NCBI RefSeq assembly: GCF_019801215.1
Contig: NZ_JAHVJO010000001.1
Location: 310,001 to 374,000 of the forward strand
DNA from: Fictibacillus nanhaiensis
GTDB lineage: Bacteria > Bacillota > Bacilli > Bacillales > Fictibacillaceae
DNA length: 64,000 bases
Direction: 5' to 3'
Position numbers and translations under genes: made by a program. The notes under the pieces are model-generated. The model searched no databases and was not told where the DNA came from. It worked only from the letters and a program-made list of their open reading frames with translations. Shown piece after piece: positions 8,326 through 16,118 of this stretch; position 1 is the stretch's first letter, and the number at the start of each line of letters is the position of its first letter.

Positions 8326-9169
8326 TCTTGTCCTTCAATTTATCCGAAAAATGAAAATTAATCCTGCCTTCTGGGTCGTTATCTTTGGAGCTGTTTTCAC
8401 TGGACATTTTAGGGAGATTATCATTTGGTTTTTCGTCGTTCTTATACATGAGATGGGTCATTTTGCCGGGGCCCATCTTTTTAAATGGAGAATTTCTCGA
8501 ATCGACCTGCTTCCTTTTGGTGGGGCAGCAGTAGTTGATGAACATGGAACAAGACCTTTTCATGAGGAAGTGTGGGTGGCTGTTCTTGGACCGCTTCAAC
8601 ATGTGTGGCTGACTGGAGCTGCCTTTTTTTTAAGAGAAGTGAATGTCGTATCCCAACAGGATTTTTATTGGTTTTTCATTTTAAACCTTACATTATTTTT
8701 ATTTAACTTATTACCAATATGGCCGTTGGATGGGGGTAAATTAGTTTTCGCATTATTCACAAGATGGATGCCTTTTAAAATGGCTCAGCAGCAATTTTTA
8801 TTATGGTCCGCCGCCTTTTTATTTTCACTTGCAAGCTGGCAGCTCTATCTACAGCCAAACCACCTGAACCTTTGGGTTATTGTCATCTTTTTATTCGTAT
8901 CCCATTTTTTAGAGTGGAAAAGAAGGCATTATGTATTTATGCGCTTCTTATTAAGCAGAAAACAGGTTACAGTCTTACCTCGTACTCGCACGATAGTCGT
9001 TTCTCCATCCATGCCATTATCAAAGGTTACTCACCGTTTTATCAAAGACCTTTCACACGTCATCATAGTAAAAGACAAGGTACCTGTCACCATTCAAGAA
9101 AAACAGTTTTTAGAAGCCTACTTTCATCTTCATTCCCCTGAATGTGCAATTGGAAAGGTTTTTCGGTAA
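8318..9169 (+). CDS. spoIVFB: SpoIVFB site-2-type protease
   Basis: SpoIVFB is the intramembrane metalloprotease that cleaves pro-sigma-K. From TTG 8318 it has 283 residues with several membrane spans, the zinc motif HEMGH at residues 44-48 and the third ligand in PLDGG at D138. AAGGTG (8305-8310) is spaced correctly for TTG 8318 and too close for the in-frame TTG at 8312. The gene overlaps the end of spoIVFA by 8 bases, suggesting coupled translation. A C-terminal CBS-like tail follows the membrane part. Confidence 0.93.
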   Translation: MINLVLQFIRKMKINPAFWVVIFGAVFTGHFREIIIWFFVVLIHEMGHFAGAHLFKWRISRIDLLPFGGAAVVDEHGTRPFHEEVWVAVLGPLQHVWLTGAAFFLREVNVVSQQDFYWFFILNLTLFLFNLLPIWPLDGGKLVFALFTRWMPFKMAQQQFLLWSAAFLFSLASWQLYLQPNHLNLWVIVIFLFVSHFLEWKRRHYVFMRFLLSRKQVTVLPRTRTIVVSPSMPLSKVTHRFIKDLSHVIIVKDKVPVTIQEKQFLEAYFHLHSPECAIGKVFR

Positions 9170-9211
9170 AATAAAGAAACAATGTATGAACAGGGAGATG
9201 TGAAGACAAAA

Positions 9212-10687
9212 ATGCAACAAGTGGTTATTAATGCAGCAGGAATGGAAAAACGGACAGCGCTCCTTCATAATGGTAAGCTAGTGGAATGTGCTTACCAACG
9301 ACCAACCGAAAAGCCTTCAACAGGCAGTATATATAAAGGAAGAGTGCAAAAGGTCCTTCCAGGTATGCAGGCAGTATTCGTAGATATTGGAACAGATAAG
9401 AACGGTTTTTTGCACAAAGATGATCTTCCTGCTTTTCAAGTGCTGACAGATGAAGAGAAGAAAAAGACCACGATTTCAAGCCTTATTAAGGAAGGTGAAT
9501 CTGTTCTTGTGCAGATCGCTAAAGAAGAAAGTGGTGATAAGGGGGCTAAATTAACAGCGCTCTTGTCATTTACGGGCCACCTTCTTGTATACTTTCCGTT
9601 CACCTCTCATATTGGGGTATCAAAAAAAATTCAAGAATCGAATCGAGAGACTTTATTACGATGGGGTTCTGAACGACTGGAGCCTCAAGAAGGGTTGATT
9701 ATTCGAACAGGCTGTGAAGAGTTTCCTGAAAAAGAAATGAATCATGAATTAATGCGTTTAAAACAGCAGTACTCAGAAGTGAAGAGACATGATGTGGCTA
9801 AAAAAGCTCCTGCTTTAATCATAAGGCCTCCTTTTTACCAAACTTACTTAGAAAGATGGCTAAATCAAAACGTGGAAGACGTCATAGTGGACGATCACGA
9901 AACGTATCTTCAAATTAAAGATTATATCTCTACTTATCGCAAAGCATACAAAGTAAAGCTATATCATGAGAAAGAACCTATTTTCAAAAAGTATGGAATA
10001 GATGTAGAAATTCAAAAATCATTATCCCCGCATGTCTGGTTGAAAAATGGTTCTTCTCTATATTGGAATGCAACAGAAGCGTTAACGGTTGTTGATGTGA
10101 ACACAGGTAAGTTCACAGGAAAAAAAGATCGTGCAAAAACTGTTGTTGAGACGAATTTGCTCGCCGCTAAAGAGATCATGAGACAGCTCAGGCTGCGCAA
10201 TTTGGCAGGTATGATTGTCATTGACTTTATTACTATGGAATCGAAAGAAGACAAACAAAAAATAACGTTAGCCATGCAGGAGGAAATCAAAAAAGACTCC
10301 TCCACAATGATATTGCATGGATTTACAAAAATGGGATTATTCGAGATGACACGAAAAAAAGACCGACCTTCCCTTTTAGAGACTCTTGCCGTTAAACCTA
10401 GAGCAGAGATAATGGATGGGCATATATTACGCTCAGAATCTTATTTTTATGAGCTTGAACGGATCGCCCATGAATATTCATTTCATGATGATGAGGCGCT
10501 ATGGATAGAAGGACCTGATTATTTTGTGGACTGGCTTCAAAAAAATCCACAACAGCATTCTTCTATTGAAAATCAATATGGTATCACCTTATTTGTCACT
10601 GCTGGTTCGATAAATCGCAATATCATCGTACGTCAGACAGGTACAAAAACAAAAATAACAGAGCGAATGTTAAAAGAATCAGATTGA
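9212..10687 (+). CDS. rng: RNase E/G family ribonuclease without zinc-link cysteines
   Basis: RNase E/G enzymes cut single-stranded A/U-rich RNA. The 491-residue product has an S1-like domain at about 35-115, then the catalytic DNase-I-like region with both metal aspartates visible: VVDVNTGKF (D295) and VIDFITM (D338). The family zinc-link CPxCxG normally found shortly after the MTRK segment is absent; no cysteine occurs there. I prefer ATG 9212 (GGGAG upstream, normal family N-terminus) over ATG 9182. B. subtilis lacks this gene; here it sits between spoIVFB and rplU. Confidence 0.88.
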   Translation: MQQVVINAAGMEKRTALLHNGKLVECAYQRPTEKPSTGSIYKGRVQKVLPGMQAVFVDIGTDKNGFLHKDDLPAFQVLTDEEKKKTTISSLIKEGESVLVQIAKEESGDKGAKLTALLSFTGHLLVYFPFTSHIGVSKKIQESNRETLLRWGSERLEPQEGLIIRTGCEEFPEKEMNHELMRLKQQYSEVKRHDVAKKAPALIIRPPFYQTYLERWLNQNVEDVIVDDHETYLQIKDYISTYRKAYKVKLYHEKEPIFKKYGIDVEIQKSLSPHVWLKNGSSLYWNATEALTVVDVNTGKFTGKKDRAKTVVETNLLAAKEIMRQLRLRNLAGMIVIDFITMESKEDKQKITLAMQEEIKKDSSTMILHGFTKMGLFEMTRKKDRPSLLETLAVKPRAEIMDGHILRSESYFYELERIAHEYSFHDDEALWIEGPDYFVDWLQKNPQQHSSIENQYGITLFVTAGSINRNIIVRQTGTKTKITERMLKESD

Positions 10688-10713
10688 CACAGGGGTCCAA
10701 AACATGGTATCCT
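10684..10713 (+). promoter_or_regulatory. Sigma-A promoter for the rplU operon
   Basis: TTGACA (10684-10689), 18-base spacer, TATCCT (10708-10713). The TGA stop codon of the RNase gene lies inside the -35 box. Confidence 0.72.
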
Positions 10714-10717
10714 TTTT

Positions 10718-10815
10718 TCGTTAGTGTTTGGAGCACCCGCTCCAACCGCACAGACTAGGTTTTTAAGTATTTTACAATACACCTAGGATGGCGAGTCTGA
10801 GTATAAGAGGAGGTG
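10718..10815 (+). ncRNA. L21 ribosomal-protein leader
   Basis: The 5' leader of rplU shows a structured element of the L21_leader type: CAGACT (10751-10756) pairs with AGTCTG (10794-10799), and CTAGGT (10755-10760) with ACCTAG (10781-10786) above an inner GTATT/AATAC stem. A second small stem with GAGC and GCTC flanks lies upstream. In this family ribosomal protein L21 is thought to bind its own leader. The element lies between a strong promoter and the ribosome site of rplU. Confidence 0.78.
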
Positions 10816-10822
10816 CACGTTG

Positions 10823-11131
10823 ATGTACGCAATTATTCAAACTGGTGGTAAACAAGTTCGAGTTGAAGAAGGACAAGTAATCTATGTTGAGAAACTAGAT
10901 ATCGAAGCTGGTGAAACAGTAACATTTGAAGATGTTTTGATGGTCGGTGGAGACAGCTTGAAAGTAGGAGCTCCTTTAGTTGAAGGCGCTACAGTTACGG
11001 CAAAAGTTGAAAAACACGGCCGTGGCGAAAAAGTGGTTGTTTATAAGTTTAAGGCGAAGAAGAACTATCGTCGTAAGCAAGGACACCGTCAACCATACAC
11101 AAAAGTTGTGATTGACAAGATTAACGGGTAA
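10823..11131 (+). CDS. rplU: 50S ribosomal protein L21
   Basis: L21 is a 23S-rRNA-binding protein of the large subunit. The 102-residue product begins [11 protein letters not shown], the family signature, and ends with the conserved basic [13 protein letters not shown] region. AGAGGAGGTG precedes ATG 10823; the TTG one codon earlier is not needed. It leads the rplU-prp-rpmA operon under the L21 leader. Confidence 0.98.
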   Translation: MYAIIQTGGKQVRVEEGQVIYVEKLDIEAGETVTFEDVLMVGGDSLKVGAPLVEGATVTAKVEKHGRGEKVVVYKFKAKKNYRRKQGHRQPYTKVVIDKING

Positions 11132-11136
11132 TTCTC

Positions 11137-11490
11137 ATGATTTCAGTTTCTATTTTCAGAAACAGTGATCAAAACATACTTTCGTTTACGATGGAAGGAC
11201 ATGCTGATTTTGCTCCACATGGCCAAGATTTGGTTTGTGCAGCAGCAACAGCTGTGTCGTTCGGTACGATCAATGCTATTGAAAAGCTTTGCGGCTATGA
11301 GCCGGAAGTGACCACTCATGAAGATGGCGGTTTTCTAGTGTGCAAAGTACCGAATAATCTTGATGATTCTACCTATCAAAAAACGCAATGGCTTTTGGAA
11401 GGCATGATTGTATCCCTTGCTTCGATTGAAGAAGGATACAGCGAGTATATAAAATTGACTGAACATGAAGGAGGTGCAACGAATGCTTAA
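11137..11490 (+). CDS. prp: Ribosomal-processing cysteine protease Prp
   Basis: Prp (YsxB) removes the N-terminal extension of L27 in Firmicutes, a step needed for active 50S subunits. The 117-residue protein carries the catalytic histidine H22 (in EGHADFAP) and cysteine C34 (in DLVCAA). Its gene lies between those of L21 and L27 and overlaps the rpmA start by 8 bases. The neighbouring L27 has the cleavable extension, so enzyme and substrate are encoded together. Confidence 0.96.
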   Translation: MISVSIFRNSDQNILSFTMEGHADFAPHGQDLVCAAATAVSFGTINAIEKLCGYEPEVTTHEDGGFLVCKVPNNLDDSTYQKTQWLLEGMIVSLASIEEGYSEYIKLTEHEGGATNA

Positions 11491-11773
11491 ATTAAACCTT
11501 CAATACTTTGCCTCTAAAAAAGGTGTAGGTAGCACAAAGAATGGTCGTGACTCACAGTCTAAGCGTCTTGGCGCAAAGCGTGCAGACGGACAATTTGTTT
11601 CTGGTGGTTCAATTCTTTACCGTCAGCGTGGTACTAAGATTTACCCTGGTACGAACGTTGGTAAAGGCGGAGATGACACACTATTTGCTAAGGTAGACGG
11701 AATCGTTCGTTTCGAGCGTTATGGCCGTGACCGCAAAAAGGTAAGTGTTTACCCAATCGCGCAAGAAGCGTAA
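11483..11773 (+). CDS. rpmA: 50S ribosomal protein L27 with cleavable N-terminus
   Basis: L27 reaches the peptidyl-transferase centre with its N-terminal tail. This 96-residue form starts [10 protein letters not shown] then [14 protein letters not shown]; the first nine residues match the Firmicute extension that Prp removes after F9. ATG 11483 is preceded by GGAGGTG; an upstream in-frame ATG at 11465 would lie ahead of that site and lengthen the leader beyond the family norm. Confidence 0.97.
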   Translation: MLKLNLQYFASKKGVGSTKNGRDSQSKRLGAKRADGQFVSGGSILYRQRGTKIYPGTNVGKGGDDTLFAKVDGIVRFERYGRDRKKVSVYPIAQEA

Positions 11774-11782
11774 GAGGGAGAT

Positions 11783-11816
11783 AAAAACTCTAACCAGATT
11801 GGTTAGGGTTTTTTCT
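11783..11816 (+). terminator. Intrinsic terminator after rpmA
   Basis: CTCTAACCA (from 11788) pairs with TGGTTAGGG (to about 11808), followed by TTTTTT. It ends the L21-Prp-L27 operon. Confidence 0.85.
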
Positions 11817-11902
11817 TTGTACTGCAGTTAATGAGTTTGAGTACTGCGCTAAATTTGTTGGTGTAAGGTGTAGCCATATTAAAAGGAAAGGCTGGGAGTG
11901 CG

Positions 11903-12442
11903 ATGATGTCAAAAAAATGGACAACTGTCGATCTTTTACGCCATGCCAGGCATGACTGGCTAAACCAGCTTCAGCTTATTAAAGCAAACCTCTCACTTGA
12001 CCGCACGGAGCGGGCAAAAGAGATAATGAACGAAGTAATTGAATTATCCCGGGAAGAATCGAGGATCTCTAACCTAAAAACCCCGAATTTATCAGAGTAC
12101 TTACTAACTTATAATTGGTTGAAGCACCCGGTCAAATTGTTTGCGAAAGTAAAGGGCGAGAGTGGAGATTTTAGTTTATATGAAGAAGAATTGTTACATA
12201 CAATTGATGAGTTATGCGATGTGTTCAACAATTCGATTTCCGGATATGAAGAAAGCTCACTTACTGTTACTTTTAAACCTGAAGACCTTCATGTTAGCTT
12301 TACATTTGTAGGAGTTCTTTCGAATCAAGAGCAGACACTAGAAAATGTAAAGAAAATGATTTCAACACATAAAAGCATGATACTCATCGAAAGCTATATT
12401 CAGGACAATAAGTGTTATTTTGAAATTCAGTTAACTTCCTAA
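11903..12442 (+). CDS. spo0B: Spo0B sporulation phosphotransferase
   Basis: Spo0B passes phosphate from Spo0F to Spo0A in the sporulation phosphorelay. The 179-residue protein has an N-terminal helical hairpin containing the phosphorylatable histidine in RHDWLNQ (H17) and a degenerate kinase-like C-terminal domain. It lies directly before obg, as in B. subtilis. The double ATG leaves the exact start uncertain by one codon. Confidence 0.93.
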   Translation: MMSKKWTTVDLLRHARHDWLNQLQLIKANLSLDRTERAKEIMNEVIELSREESRISNLKTPNLSEYLLTYNWLKHPVKLFAKVKGESGDFSLYEEELLHTIDELCDVFNNSISGYEESSLTVTFKPEDLHVSFTFVGVLSNQEQTLENVKKMISTHKSMILIESYIQDNKCYFEIQLTS

Positions 12443-12459
12443 GGAAAGGAGGAGAATAA

Positions 12460-13746
12460 ATGTTTGTCGATCAAGTCAAAATTTATGTAAAAGCTGGGGA
12501 CGGCGGAAATGGAATGGTAGCCTTTCGCCGAGAGAAATATGTCCCAGATGGTGGACCTGCTGGCGGTGATGGAGGAAAAGGTGCGAATATTATCTTTGAA
12601 GTAGAAGAAGGGCTTCGTACGCTTATGGATTTTCGTTTCAATCGTCACTTTAAAGCACAAAGAGGCGAACATGGTATGTCAAAAGGCATGCATGGAAAAA
12701 AAGCCAATGACATGATTGTAAAAGTTCCTCCAGGTACCGTGATTACAGATGCTAATACAGGAGAAACCATTGCTGATCTTGTTCATCACGAACAGCAAGC
12801 GGTTATTGCAAAGGGAGGCCGTGGCGGACGTGGTAACACTCGTTTTGCGACGCCATCAAATCCTGCTCCTGAAATTGCAGAAAACGGGGAACCTGGTGAA
12901 GAACGAGAAGTAACATTGGAATTAAAAGTTTTAGCCGACGTGGGGTTAGTCGGATTTCCGAGCGTTGGAAAATCCACTTTCTTATCGATCGTATCGGCAG
13001 CTAAGCCTAAAATTGCCGCATATCATTTTACAACGATCACACCTAACTTAGGGGTTGTAGCTGTAGAAGATGGCAGAAGTTTTGTAATGGCTGACTTACC
13101 AGGATTAATTGAGGGTGCGCATGAAGGCGTCGGACTCGGTCATCAATTCTTAAGACATATTGAAAGAACACGAGTTATTCTCCATGTTATCGATATGTCC
13201 GGTATGGAAGGCCGTGACCCGTATGATGATTTTGTTAAAATCAACGATGAGCTGAATCAATACAATATGCGATTAATGGAACGTCCTCAAATTGTCATCG
13301 CAAATAAGATGGACATTCCAGGTGCACAAGAAAATCTTGAAATGTTTAAGGAGAAGGTCGGAGAAGAAGTTCAAGTATATCCGGTCTCTGCTATAACGCG
13401 TCAAGGGATTCGTGAAGTATTGTTTACTACAGCTGATATCCTTGAAGTTACTCCAGAATTCCCGCTTATTCATGACGATGGAGTAGAGCAGCAGAGAGTT
13501 CTTTACAAACATGAAAAAGAAGAAGCTGGCTTTTATATTACTCGTGACTCTTCTGGAACATTTGTTATTAACGGTCCGAAAATTGAGAAGATGTTTAAAA
13601 TGACAGATTTCTCAAGAGACGAAGCCATTAAACGCTTTGCAAGACAAATGCGTTCACTCGGTGTGGATGAAGCGTTACGAGAACGCGGTGCAGAGCACGG
13701 AGACATTGTAAGGATATTAAAATATGAATTTGAATTTATTGATTAA
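12460..13746 (+). CDS. obg: Obg GTPase
   Basis: Obg is an essential GTPase linked to 50S assembly, stress response and sporulation entry. The 428-residue protein has the glycine-rich Obg fold (about 1-157), a G domain with [18 protein letters not shown] and NKMD motifs (about 158-330) and the C-terminal OCT domain typical of Firmicutes. The start has AAGGAGG 8 bases upstream and is 17 bases after spo0B, consistent with co-transcription. Confidence 0.98.
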   Translation: MFVDQVKIYVKAGDGGNGMVAFRREKYVPDGGPAGGDGGKGANIIFEVEEGLRTLMDFRFNRHFKAQRGEHGMSKGMHGKKANDMIVKVPPGTVITDANTGETIADLVHHEQQAVIAKGGRGGRGNTRFATPSNPAPEIAENGEPGEEREVTLELKVLADVGLVGFPSVGKSTFLSIVSAAKPKIAAYHFTTITPNLGVVAVEDGRSFVMADLPGLIEGAHEGVGLGHQFLRHIERTRVILHVIDMSGMEGRDPYDDFVKINDELNQYNMRLMERPQIVIANKMDIPGAQENLEMFKEKVGEEVQVYPVSAITRQGIREVLFTTADILEVTPEFPLIHDDGVEQQRVLYKHEKEEAGFYITRDSSGTFVINGPKIEKMFKMTDFSRDEAIKRFARQMRSLGVDEALRERGAEHGDIVRILKYEFEFID

Positions 13747-13748
13747 AT

Positions 13749-13776
13749 GGACAGCCTGTTAAAGGCTGTCTTTTTT
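13749..13776 (+). terminator. Intrinsic terminator after obg
   Basis: GACAGCCT pairs with AGGCTGTC (13750-13770) with a short loop, followed by six T residues. Confidence 0.9.
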
Positions 13777-13796
13777 ATGCAGATGTCCATGTGGAA

Positions 13797-13825
13797 TAGA
13801 CATTTTCATCAGCCTTTATTATAAT
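13797..13825 (+). promoter_or_regulatory. Probable sigma-A promoter for pheB
   Basis: TAGACA (13797-13802), 17-base spacer, perfect TATAAT (13820-13825), about 30 bases before the pheB start. Confidence 0.65.
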
Positions 13826-13855
13826 GAGTGTAGAATTTACTCGGAGGAAATGGAA

Positions 13856-14302
13856 ATGAAAAATGATAAACAATATTACATGGTAAGAGAAGATGTTTTA
13901 TCTGAGTCTATGCAAAAAGCTTTGGAAGCAAAATCATTATTAGATCGCGGAAAAGTAAAAACAGTAGCAGAGGCAGCTGAAAAAGTAGGGTTAAGTCGAA
14001 GTGCTTTTTATAAATACCGTGACGGCATCTTTCCTTTTCATACAATGGTTAAAGAAAAAATTATCACGTTGTCCATTCATCTTGAAGACAGATCTGGTGC
14101 TCTTTCAAGTCTTTTAACCGTTGTCGCTTCTCAAGGATGTAATGTTCTGACCATTAATCAAACGATTCCTCTTCAAGGACGTGCACATATTACGCTTACG
14201 ATTGAAACCAACATGCTTCAGGGAGATGTAAAAGAGCTGTTAGCCACTCTGAATAGAATGGAAACCGTTGAAAGAGTTGAAGTAGTAGGAACAGGCGCAT
14301 AA
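13856..14302 (+). CDS. pheB: ACT-domain protein PheB
   Basis: PheB-type proteins combine an N-terminal helix-turn-helix-like segment (about 35-60, [16 protein letters not shown]) with a C-terminal ACT domain (about 72-145) that may bind an amino acid. The protein is 148 residues from ATG 13856, which is 8 bases after GGAGG; ATG 13850 would be too close. In B. subtilis pheA follows, but here the next gene is niaR in the opposite direction. The old chorismate-mutase label is not supported by catalytic residues; a regulatory role is more likely. Confidence 0.88.
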   Translation: MKNDKQYYMVREDVLSESMQKALEAKSLLDRGKVKTVAEAAEKVGLSRSAFYKYRDGIFPFHTMVKEKIITLSIHLEDRSGALSSLLTVVASQGCNVLTINQTIPLQGRAHITLTIETNMLQGDVKELLATLNRMETVERVEVVGTGA

Positions 14303-14307
14303 AAAGG

Positions 14308-14338
14308 AAAAACCAGCAACGAAATTTTGCTGGTTTTT
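14308..14338. terminator. Bidirectional terminator between pheB and niaR
   Basis: AAAAACCAGCAA (14308-14319) pairs perfectly with TTGCTGGTTTTT (14327-14338). A and T runs on both sides let it serve both convergent genes. Confidence 0.9.
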
Positions 14339-14340
14339 AG

Positions 14341-14871
14341 TTATAATAATAACCCTTTTTCTCTCAATGCAAGACAAGCATTATCCATTTTTTCTTTTGA
14401 ATCTGCAGATAAAGTATGCATGTGGACACCCTCTGTAAGCTCGCTTAACAGACTGGCGTTTGTATCTCTTAATCGATTCATAAACTCTTCTACATCTTTA
14501 CGGTTAGATAGCTTAAGGGATGCGGTTATGTCTCCATAAACCGGATGTTCAACAGTTACATCTTCTACGGTTACCCCATGATCTACGATCGTGTTTAATT
14601 CTTCGATGGTCGCTTCAGGTGAATGATTAGATGCTATTACACAAGAAAAAGAGTGGCTTTTTTCCGGTTTCATATATATATATCCTTGAGCGGTTGCCAT
14701 AATCGGCTCTCCGCTTGCTTTTAAGAGTGACATATCTTGTACGATAACCTGTCTGCTGACATTCGTTTTCATAGCAAGCAATGAACCGCTAAGCGGCTCT
14801 GAGGCCTCTTTTAACCAGTGTATCAGCTGTGATCTTCTATCATCACCTTTTAATTTATCTCCATTGCTCAT
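14341..14871 (-). CDS. niaR: NiaR niacin-responsive repressor
   Basis: NiaR represses NAD synthesis and niacin uptake genes when nicotinate is present. The 176-residue protein has an N-terminal helix-turn-helix (about 10-60, containing NVSRQVIVQDMSLLK) and a 3H domain named for three conserved histidines (seen around HSFSC, DHGV and EHPVYGD). It overlaps the upstream nadS gene by 4 bases, and a NiaR-like palindrome lies in the divergent promoter beyond nadS. Confidence 0.93.
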   Translation of the reverse strand: MSNGDKLKGDDRRSQLIHWLKEASEPLSGSLLAMKTNVSRQVIVQDMSLLKASGEPIMATAQGYIYMKPEKSHSFSCVIASNHSPEATIEELNTIVDHGVTVEDVTVEHPVYGDITASLKLSNRKDVEEFMNRLRDTNASLLSELTEGVHMHTLSADSKEKMDNACLALREKGLLL

Positions 14872-16022
14872 TTTAATGATTCCTCTCTGACTGATAAAAA
14901 TTTGTTCGAAATGCTTTCTAATGCCTCACCTAACATGTGTATTTCTTCTAATTTTGTTAGATGGCTCAGTGAGATACGAACTAAGCCATATGCCTCACTT
15001 TCTGTTTTTCCTAAAGCTAGCAAGGTTTTTGAAGGAGATTGCTGACCGATCTTACAAGCCGATCCAGTGGAAACAGCTAGTTGTCTGCGGTTTAGCTCCT
15101 GCATAACAAACTGGCCTTCTAATCCCTTCAATCTAATCGGAAGGATATAAGGTGATCCATTAGGGATGTTTTCAAAAATAATGTCTTTCTTGTTTAGTAT
15201 AAGCGAAATGAATAGTTTTCGCATTTCAACCACGTGATTGTAATGTGATGACTGATCATTCAAAGCTTCATCACATGCGGTTACAAACGCAATGATGGAA
15301 GGCAGATCGATGGTTCCAGGCTTAAACCCACGTTCATGAGTGACATGAGAGAGTAATGGCGAAATGGGGACCTTAGGCGATATGTATACGGCACCTGTTC
15401 CCTTTGGTCCATAAATCTTGTGAGCTGAGACTGTGAAAGCATCCAATGGGAACGAATTAAATATGTTTAAATCGAATTTTGTAAATGACTGAACACAATC
15501 GCTATGAAATAATATTTGTTTTTCAGAAAAGAAGCTGCCGAGTTTACCAATATCCTGCACAATACCCGTCTCACTGTTTATATGCTGAATCGTAGCAAGA
15601 ATCGTGTCGCTTTGAATATGCTTTTTAACTTCTTCTAACGTGATTTTACCCGAGTCTTGATCTATTGGAATCCTCGTGACTGTGTATCCATTTTTTTCTA
15701 GAAAATGTAATGTTTGATCAACGGATGGATGCTCAACATTGGAAGTAATGATATGTTTTCCTTTATGCATCGAACCAAAAGCGAGGGAAGTAATAGCTAA
15801 AAAATTCCCATCAGACCCTCCTCCAGTAAAATAAATCCCGCCTGCATCCTTTTTTAATCTATTTGCAAATGATGTTCTAGCATGTTCTAGTAGTTCTTTT
15901 GCACGTTGTCCGTCATCATGCAAACTCTCCGTATTATGAAAATAAACCTTGGAAGTATGTAAAAAAGCTTCCGCAGCTTTTTCGGACATAGGTGTTGTTG
16001 CTGCATAATCCAGATATATCAA
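14868..16022 (-). CDS. nadS: Cysteine desulfurase of the NAD cluster
   Basis: This class V aminotransferase-fold enzyme of 384 residues has the PLP lysine in SAHKIYGPKG and the active-site cysteine in STGSACKIG. The homologue beside nadBCA in bacilli (NifS/NadS) supplies sulfur for the NadA iron-sulfur cluster, and the location between niaR and nadB supports that role. A second desulfurase at 47316 belongs to the MnmA pathway. It is the first gene of a leftward niaR operon and starts near the palindromic operator. Confidence 0.92.
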   Translation of the reverse strand: MIYLDYAATTPMSEKAAEAFLHTSKVYFHNTESLHDDGQRAKELLEHARTSFANRLKKDAGGIYFTGGGSDGNFLAITSLAFGSMHKGKHIITSNVEHPSVDQTLHFLEKNGYTVTRIPIDQDSGKITLEEVKKHIQSDTILATIQHINSETGIVQDIGKLGSFFSEKQILFHSDCVQSFTKFDLNIFNSFPLDAFTVSAHKIYGPKGTGAVYISPKVPISPLLSHVTHERGFKPGTIDLPSIIAFVTACDEALNDQSSHYNHVVEMRKLFISLILNKKDIIFENIPNGSPYILPIRLKGLEGQFVMQELNRRQLAVSTGSACKIGQQSPSKTLLALGKTESEAYGLVRISLSHLTKLEEIHMLGEALESISNKFLSVREESLK

Positions 16023-16050
16023 GGTATCCGCCTCTTTTTTAATAAAATTC

Positions 16051-16100
16051 TTGTAACCAGTTTAAATCTATGTAAATATAGGTGTCAAGACACATGTAAA
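16051..16100. promoter_or_regulatory. Divergent nad promoter with NiaR-like operator
   Basis: GTGTC (16082-16086) and GACAC (16089-16093) form a perfect inverted repeat around AA, flanked by TGTAAA at 16071 and TGTAAA at 16095. This resembles the established NiaR operator core. A possible rightward promoter is TTGTAA (16051) with an extended -10 near 16071-16079, so the operator would cover the start region. Operator identity is inferred from core sequence plus position between nadS and nadB. Confidence 0.68.
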
Positions 16101-16118
16101 ATAGAGGTGTTTTATTTT

